Assembly: GCA_016716765.1 (NCBI GenBank) | Contig: JADJVA010000020.1 | Coordinates: 1 to 64,000, forward strand | Direction of reading: 5' to 3' | Source: Bdellovibrionales bacterium | GTDB taxonomy: Bacteria; Bdellovibrionota; Bdellovibrionia; Bdellovibrionales; UBA1609 | DNA: 64,000 bases | Shown here: piece after piece, positions 35,195-42,829 of the stretch | How positions within the stretch are numbered: position 1 is the stretch's first letter | Layout: every line of letters starts with the position of its first letter | Position numbers and translations under genes: made by a program | Notes under the pieces: model-generated | Told to the model about the DNA's origin: nothing | Databases searched by the model: none | What the model saw: only the letters and a program-made list of their open reading frames with translations

Positions 35195-37672
35195 ATGGCT
35201 AATATCATTGTTATTGAGAACGACGCCAAAATCACTGCTCAGATTCGTCGATACTTTGCCGAACTGGACAATGCCCATCGTCTTCGCATTTTCACAAGCC
35301 TCGATGAATTCCAACGTATCTATCTGAGAAAGCCCCTCCAAAATGCCAGCGAGGGATTGAGCCAACATCCCCTTTTTCATTCATTTACAAAGGATCAAAT
35401 TGCTTGGCTGCTCACACAAAATTATGAAGCTGAATCACCCTTCTCAGGAAGTGCCGCGAGATTCCTAACCAATGCAAATGGCAAGATACAAGAGATCGAT
35501 GCTGAAACCCAAAACGGACTTCAGGTTTTTTCCCGGGAGGTTAATCATCTCCTGGCACGTGAAACGATAAAGGAATTAATTCCCAATCTCTTTCATTCAC
35601 TATGGGATGACTTTCTTAATCACTTTAAGGAGGACAAGGTCATCAGTACGGCCCTTCCTTTTGCAATCAAAGATGGTTTCTGCTGGGTCCTCAAAGTTTC
35701 GGGAAAAAAAATGGCCGACGGCTCCCTCCAGCTCGTTTTACGACACCAGCCAGAGGTATTTTCTCCCCTTTTGGTTTCTCAAAAAGAAATTGCTTCCGCG
35801 CCAGAGAAATCTGAAGTACCAGAGGAACTCCAACTGTTGAGCACCATTGATATGGTCGTATTCAAGGTCGCGATGGTCCCAAATTCTGTCATGAAATGGC
35901 TGGAATCAGCTCACAACCTCTTGCATGCTGGTGGCTTTTTTCCCTCTGATTTTCGCACTCGCTTTGTCGCGATTAAGTATGAAGACGATGGAACAGATTC
36001 CATGAAATTGATCCATTCATATTTGGACGATCTCATCTTTCTCCCTTTGGATCGTTTGATTTTTATGCAAAAAATGGAAATTCTATTTGGACTTCCAGCG
36101 AAAGTGCGCCCCTCCTTTCTCTTTGTTCAAGAAGAACCGATGGATATCGAAATCGCAAAACTCGTTCGAATGGAAAAACTCTCTGACGTCGGATGTGCGA
36201 TTTGCAACCCCGTTTCGCTAACAGCGGGAATCGGAGTAAGAATAAAATTCCGGCTATCCCAAACAAGCAATTTTACAACCGTCTTAGGTCGCTGCCACAA
36301 GTCCATTCCGCATCCCGAAAAGCCAAACCAATATTTAATTTATTTCTATTTTTTCGCGCTTGACCTAGAAACTCTGAAAGAAATCAAAAGATTTATGAAC
36401 CAGATTCCTCGGTTCAAGCCCCTTCAAAATGAGGACAATTCAAAATTTGAATTCGATTCGCAAAATCTTTTCCTCACCGAAGAAGAGAAAAGCATCAAAC
36501 AGATTGTCGTCCTCGACCCAAATGCCTCTTCTGGCGACAATATCGCCAGCATAATCACGGACGGTCTCCAGCAAGTCAAGGTGGCAACAGAAAACTCTTA
36601 TTACCTCTTTCTCAAAGATTATCTTCGAGATCCCTCTCTGCAATCAGAAAAGGAAGCCCCAAACGAGGGGGGGGATATCCAATTGTTGAAACCTATGGAC
36701 CTCTACGCAAGCGAGGTCACCTGGGTGATTTCGGCCGAAAGCCGTAACCTCGTCGAAGTCAGGACGAAAGCAAAAGATCAATCCGCACTTCTCGGCCATT
36801 CTGCAAACGAAATTTTTAATTCAAATCACGGCTGGTTAAGTCTATTTCAAGGGAAAGACAATGAAAATCTTTTAGATGAAACACTCAAGGTTCTTGCGGC
36901 CTCAGAAAGGAAGCTAACCAGAAAATTTGCCCTCACAGCCAGTGATGGAAAAGGAAAGTGGGCAGAGGTTAGTTTCTCACCTCTGCCTCACCCCAAAGGA
37001 CAAGTTCTGGTGACAGTGAGTCACTTGCAGAATCTCGATTGGGTCAAAACAAAGAATCATCTGCTCAAGAGTTTGGATCTTCTCATTGTCAACAGCGACC
37101 TCGTTCCTGAAAACGTAGACAGTTGGATCGAAGGGATTCAGGCACTGGCATCCGGTGTCGGAATTTGCTCTGCCAACCGCCCCATGAATATTCTTATCAT
37201 CAGCGACACAACAACAAGAATGGCGAGTATTCAAAAAAAATATCGCAACGCAAAAATTGCCGCTCTTCTTTTTAAACCCATAGATATAAAATCTCTTCTT
37301 TTCCAAACATCAATTCTGTGCCGGAGCCCCTTCACGAAATACAATTTTGAAAACCAAAATTTTGCCGAAACGAATTTTGAGGCGCACCTGACAAAAGAAG
37401 TTAGGCTGGATGGGATTTCAGAATTTGGTTCAAGCATCACCCATCCCTCGAAAATTGAGGCTGGATCCGTACTTTTTCTCCATGAGGGAATCTTCAAAAA
37501 AGCCCCCCAATCAGCTCTGGCCGCCCGTTTTTACCACAGTGAGCCTCACCCCTCTCAGAAAGGAATGTTTACCTGTTCTTTTTCCTATTATGGTATCAAC
37601 GATGCATTTCTGAAATTTTGCCGCACCTGGATTCGTGACAATTATGCAGCCAAAAAGGCCAAAGAGGGCTAA
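35195..37672 (+). CDS. large regulator with degenerate receiver-like and PAS-like domains
   Basis: An 825-residue cytoplasmic protein. The N-terminus 'MANIIVIENDAKITAQIRRY' looks like a receiver domain but is short. Further Rossmann/receiver-like stretches occur near 430-470 ('IKQIVVLDPNASSGDNIASI') and 625-700 ('SLDLLIVNSDLVPENVDSWI', 'MNILIISDTTTRMASIQKKY', then 'IAALLFKPIDIKSLL', whose KP resembles the conserved receiver Lys-Pro). A PAS-like domain lies about 530-620. Two regions (about 305-400 and 725-810) resemble PilZ-type barrels with 'LSDVGCAICNPVSLTAGIGV', though the PilZ arginines are not clear. No kinase or output DNA-binding domain is seen. The C-terminus is cytosolic. Assignment of each domain is inference. 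Confidence 0.6.
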   Translation: MANIIVIENDAKITAQIRRYFAELDNAHRLRIFTSLDEFQRIYLRKPLQNASEGLSQHPLFHSFTKDQIAWLLTQNYEAESPFSGSAARFLTNANGKIQEIDAETQNGLQVFSREVNHLLARETIKELIPNLFHSLWDDFLNHFKEDKVISTALPFAIKDGFCWVLKVSGKKMADGSLQLVLRHQPEVFSPLLVSQKEIASAPEKSEVPEELQLLSTIDMVVFKVAMVPNSVMKWLESAHNLLHAGGFFPSDFRTRFVAIKYEDDGTDSMKLIHSYLDDLIFLPLDRLIFMQKMEILFGLPAKVRPSFLFVQEEPMDIEIAKLVRMEKLSDVGCAICNPVSLTAGIGVRIKFRLSQTSNFTTVLGRCHKSIPHPEKPNQYLIYFYFFALDLETLKEIKRFMNQIPRFKPLQNEDNSKFEFDSQNLFLTEEEKSIKQIVVLDPNASSGDNIASIITDGLQQVKVATENSYYLFLKDYLRDPSLQSEKEAPNEGGDIQLLKPMDLYASEVTWVISAESRNLVEVRTKAKDQSALLGHSANEIFNSNHGWLSLFQGKDNENLLDETLKVLAASERKLTRKFALTASDGKGKWAEVSFSPLPHPKGQVLVTVSHLQNLDWVKTKNHLLKSLDLLIVNSDLVPENVDSWIEGIQALASGVGICSANRPMNILIISDTTTRMASIQKKYRNAKIAALLFKPIDIKSLLFQTSILCRSPFTKYNFENQNFAETNFEAHLTKEVRLDGISEFGSSITHPSKIEAGSVLFLHEGIFKKAPQSALAARFYHSEPHPSQKGMFTCSFSYYGINDAFLKFCRTWIRDNYAAKKAKEG

Positions 37673-37705
37673 TATCCCAAGTATCAAAAAAAAGGGGTTC
37701 AAACC

Positions 37706-38173
37706 ATGAAAGAGAATTCTCTCCAGGACAGGTATGCGAGGAATAGTATTTGCTTTGGCTGTGGCCCTCAAAATCAAAAAGGTTTACGTATCAAGAGCTT
37801 TGTGCGCAACAATGAAGTCATTTGCGACTGGATTCCAGACACTCACCACGAGGCTTTTCCCGGAATACTCAACGGTGGAATCATTGGATCTCTGCTCGAT
37901 TGTCATTGCAATTGGACGGCTGCCTGGCACCTGATGGAGAAAAATGGATTGGAATCCCCCCCCTGCACGGTCACAGCAGAATACTCTGTTCAGCTAAAGC
38001 GTCCCACCCCATCGAACCAACCTGTGCATCTTGTCGCACGAGTCATTGAGTCGACAGAAAGAAAGGTCGTCGTTGAAGCAGAGTTGAGAACTGATGGTGA
38101 AATCTGCGCGACCTGTCGAGGAACCTTCATCGCGGTAAAATCAAATCATCCTGCCTATCATCGATGGTCCTGA
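37706..38173 (+). CDS. PaaI-type hotdog thioesterase
   Basis: A 155-residue 4HBT-superfamily hotdog protein. The Cys-rich N-terminus 'SICFGCGPQNQKGLRIKSF' is typical of the sub-family with a CFGCG loop, and the central helix 'HHEAFPGILNGGIIGSLLDC' carries the usual H/N..G..D catalytic surroundings. It hydrolyses an acyl-CoA or acyl-carrier thioester; the substrate is not clear. AAGGGG precedes ATG 37706, 34 bp after the regulator gene, so they may be co-transcribed. Confidence 0.85.
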   Translation: MKENSLQDRYARNSICFGCGPQNQKGLRIKSFVRNNEVICDWIPDTHHEAFPGILNGGIIGSLLDCHCNWTAAWHLMEKNGLESPPCTVTAEYSVQLKRPTPSNQPVHLVARVIESTERKVVVEAELRTDGEICATCRGTFIAVKSNHPAYHRWS

Positions 38174-38196
38174 TTTTTTCTTGTGATAAGTAAAAT

Positions 38197-39351
38197 TTAG
38201 GCTGCCATCAATTTAAAGCCACATCCTGGGCAAAATTTTTGTTGATTGCTGACAGGTCCGTCACAGGAGGGACAATGGGATTCATCGCCCGAAACTTCAG
38301 AAACTTTCTCAGCTTGCTCTTTAAGATCCACAAATCCCTTTTGATTCCATTTATCTATTTCGCTAATGATCTGCCAATATCGGAGCATATTATTAAATTC
38401 CACCTTGTCATAGCTAAGGAAGACTTGCCCTTTGTCGTTTGGCTGTCGCTTAACAAACAAACCTTTCTTTTCCAGAGAATCAAGATGCAGAGTCTTTAAA
38501 TCAAATTTAAACTGATCCTTCACTTGCTTTAGAATGATTTCATAATTGATCTTCACGGCCCCACGAAAATCCACGTTTTCGTCTTTTCCCACCTCAACAA
38601 GAGCTGTTGCAACCTTTAAAGCCATAGCATCCACGTAAATAATTTCACTTTTTCCAGGCTTGTAAAGATTGTATTGATAGAACTCAGCGAATTCCTCTAT
38701 CAAGGATACGTCCGTTAAGGTGATAGCTACAATCTCATCAATCTCATCTTCATTCTTTTCTAAATGTATTTCGGCCTTTCCGAGTTTTTTCAAGATCTCG
38801 ATCACAGATTGCATTCTAATGAGGGATTCCTTAAACATTCTGGTCGTAAAAATTTTAAGCACTGTCCAATCTAGCTTTATCTTTTCTGAATTATTGGGAT
38901 CCACATGTCCGGAATGGCGCGCCACCAATCCCAATAGACAAAATAGTGTAGGAATAGAAAATTGAGGACAGGGACTACTGTCCTTTTCCATTTTTAAAGA
39001 TCGAATCAATTGTCGGCTATTTTTTGATTCTTCAACCAGACTCTTAATGAGAAGCTTCAATCCCGGTTGAGAGTTCTCTATCTGCGCCTTAAATACCTCA
39101 ATTGGAACTTCCATGATTTTGCTCGGGCTGGCTGCTTCGGCAGATACAATATGCTTTGCATTCATTCCAAAAAGTGCAGATTCCCCGAGAACTTGCGAGA
39201 CCTTGGCTTCAAGAATCTCAATTTTTCGCCCCGATCGTTCTACGAACAAGATGAGCTTCCCAGACTGGACAACGTGAACATGAGTTATGGGCTCCCCCTC
39301 TTTAAAAAGCAGATCTCCTCGCTTTAGATCCCTCATCCTATCCACAGCCAC
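38197..39351 (-). CDS. cyclic nucleotide-binding protein with C-terminal zinc ribbon
   Basis: A 379-384-residue protein. An N-terminal cNMP-binding barrel (about 8-110) shows 'LFKEGEPITHVHVVQSGKLI' and 'VLGESALFGMNAKHIVSAEA', close to the phosphate-binding cassette. A helical middle includes 'FCLLGLVARHSGHV'. The C-terminus has two CxxC knuckles ('CPSCDGPVSNQQKFCPGCGF') of a zinc ribbon. No HTH is evident. Start is uncertain between GTG 39351 and ATG 39336. It is divergent from the RNA candidate and RNase Y. A second-messenger-responsive regulator or scaffold is likely. Confidence 0.78.
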   Translation of the reverse strand: MAVDRMRDLKRGDLLFKEGEPITHVHVVQSGKLILFVERSGRKIEILEAKVSQVLGESALFGMNAKHIVSAEAASPSKIMEVPIEVFKAQIENSQPGLKLLIKSLVEESKNSRQLIRSLKMEKDSSPCPQFSIPTLFCLLGLVARHSGHVDPNNSEKIKLDWTVLKIFTTRMFKESLIRMQSVIEILKKLGKAEIHLEKNEDEIDEIVAITLTDVSLIEEFAEFYQYNLYKPGKSEIIYVDAMALKVATALVEVGKDENVDFRGAVKINYEIILKQVKDQFKFDLKTLHLDSLEKKGLFVKRQPNDKGQVFLSYDKVEFNNMLRYWQIISEIDKWNQKGFVDLKEQAEKVSEVSGDESHCPSCDGPVSNQQKFCPGCGFKLMAA

Positions 39352-39388
39352 CTCATGTCAATGTCCATAACCCACTGTTTCCTTTCGG

Positions 39389-39548
39389 CCTTTGTATCTG
39401 CATTCTCAAGAGAATTTCTGGAATTCTCCCATCATGATACAATTCGTCGCAAATTCCCTCCTCGCGAGCTCTCTCTTCGCATTGCGGCAGAGCGGAGGTC
39501 TCTGTCAGATAAAAGTATGGGAGCACCCAGAAAAACATGATACAAAGG
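39389..39548 (+). ncRNA. structured RNA candidate, 6S-like rod fold
   Basis: Reading the plus strand as RNA gives nested pairing over 160 nt. The closing stem is cctttgtatc (39389-39398) with gatacaaagg (39539-39548), 10 bp. Inside it, tctgg (39417-39421) pairs ccaga (39527-39531), then an internal loop of aatt/cac, then ctcccat (39426-39432) pairs atgggag (39517-39523). The large 5'-side bulge has its own hairpin (39402-39415). A terminal domain may pair cctcc with ggagg and gctct with agagc. The layout of closing stem, bubble and distal stem is like 6S RNA. It lies just before RNase Y. It may instead be its 5' leader. Strand is inferred from that context. Confidence 0.4.
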
Positions 39549-39571
39549 GCTTTTGCCTAAATTGGAAAAAC

Positions 39572-41141
39572 ATGGAACTGATAATTGGCTTATTCCTCTG
39601 CTCGTTTTTTGCAGGCCTTGGTACAACCTGGCTGATTCGCCGATGGGTGATTCGACGTGAGATACAAGAGGCTCAAATTGAAGCGAATGAAATTCTCTCC
39701 GAGGCAGAGTCTATAAGTCAAGAAATTCAGCGCGAAACTCAAGGTCGCTGCGAAGAGTTCGCTCACCAAGCCCAGGACAAATTTGAAAAGGAAATTCGCA
39801 AAGTCGAGGATCTCAATAACAAACTGGACTCTCAGGTGCGAGAGCGGGAGAGCCGGCTACAGAAGAGTCTGAATCTGCGAGAGGAAGTGTTTCAACGAAA
39901 GTCCAGTGGCTTTGGCAATCAAAAAGTTCTTGTTGCGCAATACCAGCAAAAGTTTGACCAACTCAAAACTGAACGAGATCGGATTTTTCAGAACTATCGA
40001 AAGCTGCTCTCTGAACACTCTTCAGTCAGCCCTGAGACTCTCACTGAGGAGCTTCGCACAAGCCTCATTCAAAACGAACAGCGTCGTGCAGCTCAAATGG
40101 CCGACCTGATCGAGAGCGAAGCGAAAACTGAAGCAGAGAAATCCGCTAGGTATTTTCTCAATGTGGCGCTCAGCCGCTTTGCGCGACCCTACTGTGAGGA
40201 ACAAGGGATAGGGCTTGTCTACTTTCCAAATGCAGATTCCAGACAAAAGGTCGTAGGAGAAAATCGCGTAAATTTAAACGCTCTCGAAAAAAATCTGCGG
40301 AGTTGATATCTCCATCAATGAAGAATTTAACTCGGCCTCCTGCCTGGGCTTTGATCCAGTCAGAAGAGAACTGGCCCGTGCCACTATGGAAAAGCTCATC
40401 CACGAAAGATCCGTTAATGAAAAGCGCATTGAAGAGATTGTTGCAAAAACAAAGAGGGATTTATTTAAGGCGATTCGGCAAGATGGCAACAAGATTGCCA
40501 AAGAGCTGGGAATGAAGGATTTTCATCCCGAGATAATCAATATGTTGGGGGCTCTGCGATATCGTTATTCTTTTTCCCAGAATCAACATTTTCATTGCGC
40601 AGAAGTAGGCTGGCTTTGTGGTCTTCTCAGTTCTGAAATTGGAAACAACCAGTCTCTTGGTCGTCGAGCCGGACTTCTCCATGACATAGGCAAGTCTATG
40701 GATCATAGCATGGAAGGAGGTCATGCAGTCATTGGTGCCGATTTCATTCAGAAAAATGGCGAAAGCCAAGAGATCGTCCATGCCGTCAGGGCCCACCATT
40801 TTGATGAGCAACCTCAAACTGATTTGGCCTACTTAGTTATTGCAGCTGATGCCGTCAGCGGAGCCAGACCAGGTGCACGAAGATCAACCGTTGACTCTTA
40901 CAACCAAAAAATGGCTGACTTACAAAATATAGGCAACAGCTTTCCGGGCGTTACGAACACTTATATTCTCAGTGCCGGTCGCGAAGTGAGGGTCGTGGTA
41001 GACAGTGGCCGCGTAGATGACTTCACAGCCCTTGATCTGAGTAAAAAAATTGCACAGAAAATTGAAGAGGAGTGTTCTTATCCGGGACAAATTCGAGTGA
41101 CTGTCGTCCGCGAATCGCAAGCAGTCGAATACGCTCGCTAG
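39572..41141 (+). CDS. rny: RNase Y (membrane-anchored endoribonuclease), frame interrupted at a poly-A run
   Basis: RNase Y initiates bulk mRNA decay at the membrane. From ATG 39572: a transmembrane segment (about 3-20), a roughly 200-residue coiled coil, then a KH domain ('GFDPVRRELARATMEKLIHE') and an HD domain with 'RRAGLLHDIGKSMDHSMEGG' and 'AADAVSGARPGARRSTVDSY', and the conserved C-terminus ('SAGREVRVVVDSGRVDDFTA', 'PGQIRVTVVRESQAVEYAR'). The frame stops at 40306 and resumes one base over. Reading six instead of seven A at 40287-40293 gives L-E-K-I-C-G-V-D and rejoins the KH domain. About 522 residues, the family's usual length. Most likely a homopolymer error, as both halves are well conserved. 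It meets the next gene at a shared CTAG. Confidence 0.9.
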
Positions 41142-41551
41142 CAATTTTCTTTTTGGATTGAGACAGTGGAACCTCCCCCCATTTGCATTTTAAGTGAAGC
41201 ATAGGTCTTCAGCACAACAGACTCTCCCGAAGCTAAGATTTCCTTCTGTTCAAACAACTCCTGAACAACCTGCTCGTAAGTGAACTGCTTGATTCCATCT
41301 TCTTCCAACAGCCAAGTCACATACCTCGCCGCTCGATCGACCAGTTTCCCATTTGTTGGAGTGACCCAAGTCATAAAATTTTGGCGAAAACGATCAAGTC
41401 GACCCATCACCAAGGTGGAATGGGCGTTCAAAAGGAGCTTGAGCTGCAAATGATGAAACAATTCTGGCGACCGTCCTTTCGGAGAAAAAATCTGAAATGC
41501 AGTTCGAAGCTCTTCGAACTCCCAATTCAAAGCCTTTTCATGAGACTTCAC
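41138..41551 (-). CDS. hypothetical protein coupled to the MurQ-like gene
   Basis: No family recognised. A 137-residue, mostly helical soluble protein ('AARYVTWLLEEDGIKQFTYE' in the middle). GTG 41551 overlaps the stop of the upstream MurQ-like gene as GTGA, so the two proteins are made in step and may form a complex. Its TAG stop shares the palindrome CTAG with the convergent RNase Y stop. Confidence 0.55.
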   Translation of the reverse strand: MKSHEKALNWEFEELRTAFQIFSPKGRSPELFHHLQLKLLLNAHSTLVMGRLDRFRQNFMTWVTPTNGKLVDRAARYVTWLLEEDGIKQFTYEQVVQELFEQKEILASGESVVLKTYASLKMQMGGGSTVSIQKENC

Positions 41552-42741
41552 ATAAAAATCATTCGTCCTGGGATTTCGCGACGTCGAAAGGCAGATGCTT
41601 CGCGACTAAAATCAAAACCCCAAAGATATTCCTCGTCGGACTTGGGAAAGTCTTTGCCCCAATTCAAAGAATGAGCGGGCCGAGAAAGCAGCTTTTGCCA
41701 GGATTCTTGGGCCGTCCCAGTAGAATCAAGGACCACATAACAAAGGGAGTGCCCTCTTGATTTAAATCTTTGGTTTTCAAACGGGGGAAGGCTAAAAGTC
41801 GGGGCCCTTTCGGCCGTATCGGTAAAAACGGTTATCGCGTAATCATCCGAGTGGTAAAGGACACTTTCTCGATGCCTATATATCTCTGCCTCTTTTTCAA
41901 CAAAGGGTATTATCCCTTTGTAATTCTGCCCTTCTATATGACTCGCAAATTCCTCAAGCCATCCCCTCACTTGGTCTTCACTGGCGGAGAATAGAGCGAG
42001 TCCAACCGCAAGCATCAGAACCGTCGAGGCCTGCATGCGAGTGCTTCCAGCTAGCGCCATGGGCCCCACAGAAAGATTCACCTTTCTTATTCCCTCATGG
42101 TCCAATACCAATCTTGACCGCTGCACCTTTTCTCTCAGCAAATGATCTGGATTACAGTAAAGAAAGTAGGGAGCCACAGCTTTGGTGTTTGCGGCAGCCA
42201 TTGTTGCACCAATAACAAAAGGAGTCTCTCCCCCTTCTGTGCAACTGATCAAAAGATCCCCAGCTTGAAAACCTAACTCCATGAGCTGGCGTTCGCCGTA
42301 GGCCGGATAGTCTTCAAAACCCTCAAGTGCATGGACCAAAGCCGTGTCCCCTCCAGCCATGAACGCTCGAACCTGATCCTGTGAGGTGGTTTTCTCCCCT
42401 TTGTGTTGTCGCCGCCACAAAGACTCCAAACTCAATGACAATCGGCCCGTGGCACCGCACCCACAAAGATAGATTCTCCGACCCAGTCGAAGAGTTTCCT
42501 TTACAGCCTGATGCAAACCGATAATTTCAGGAAGATAGCCACGCATCTTGTTGAGCGCATCCACATCTACCTCGTGGAGCGCCTCCACTGCCCGCGATAA
42601 GTCACTTTGAGCCCACTGAGCCAATCCCTTTGTCTTCGGGTGACTGGCCTCAGTGGCCAAGTCTCCCAATTTAAACTGATCAGCCACTTTCAAAAATTCT
42701 GCTGCACGTTCTCTTGGACTTCCTTGGCCAGAACCAAACAT
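41548..42741 (-). CDS. MurQ/GKRP-like SIS-domain protein
   Basis: A 397-residue SIS-domain protein of the N-acetylmuramic acid 6-phosphate etherase (MurQ) type. 'LATEASHPKTKGLAQWAQSD' matches the MurQ N-terminus, 'RRIYLCGCGATGRLSLSLES' is the sugar-phosphate loop with the acidic residue of the active site, 'HALEGFEDYPAYGERQLM' carries the second acidic position, and 'VGPMALAGSTRMQASTVLML' is the signature near the C-terminal side. It is about 100 residues longer than E. coli MurQ, nearer to GKRP-like relatives. The family recycles MurNAc-6-P, or regulates sugar kinases. No AnmK, MurP or NagA gene is adjacent. ROK kinase is 11 kb away. Confidence 0.8.
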   Translation of the reverse strand: MFGSGQGSPRERAAEFLKVADQFKLGDLATEASHPKTKGLAQWAQSDLSRAVEALHEVDVDALNKMRGYLPEIIGLHQAVKETLRLGRRIYLCGCGATGRLSLSLESLWRRQHKGEKTTSQDQVRAFMAGGDTALVHALEGFEDYPAYGERQLMELGFQAGDLLISCTEGGETPFVIGATMAAANTKAVAPYFLYCNPDHLLREKVQRSRLVLDHEGIRKVNLSVGPMALAGSTRMQASTVLMLAVGLALFSASEDQVRGWLEEFASHIEGQNYKGIIPFVEKEAEIYRHRESVLYHSDDYAITVFTDTAERAPTFSLPPFENQRFKSRGHSLCYVVLDSTGTAQESWQKLLSRPAHSLNWGKDFPKSDEEYLWGFDFSREASAFRRREIPGRMIFM

Positions 42742-42829
42742 AGCAACCTCACAATTAGAACTTCATGTTAACAGGGACATGTCGAAATGCCACAATATTC
42801 TCTGTGGCTCACGCCATCGCGATTAGTCA

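Noticed and set aside
39355..39540. 61-codon plus-strand frame upstream of RNase Y
   Set aside because: It lies mostly within the folded RNA candidate, its composition is not typical of coding DNA here, and its start has no ribosome binding site. A small gene cannot be fully excluded.
39392..39571. TTG 39392 as the RNase Y start
   Set aside because: The first 60 codons do not resemble RNase Y; the transmembrane segment expected at the N-terminus begins right after ATG 39572.
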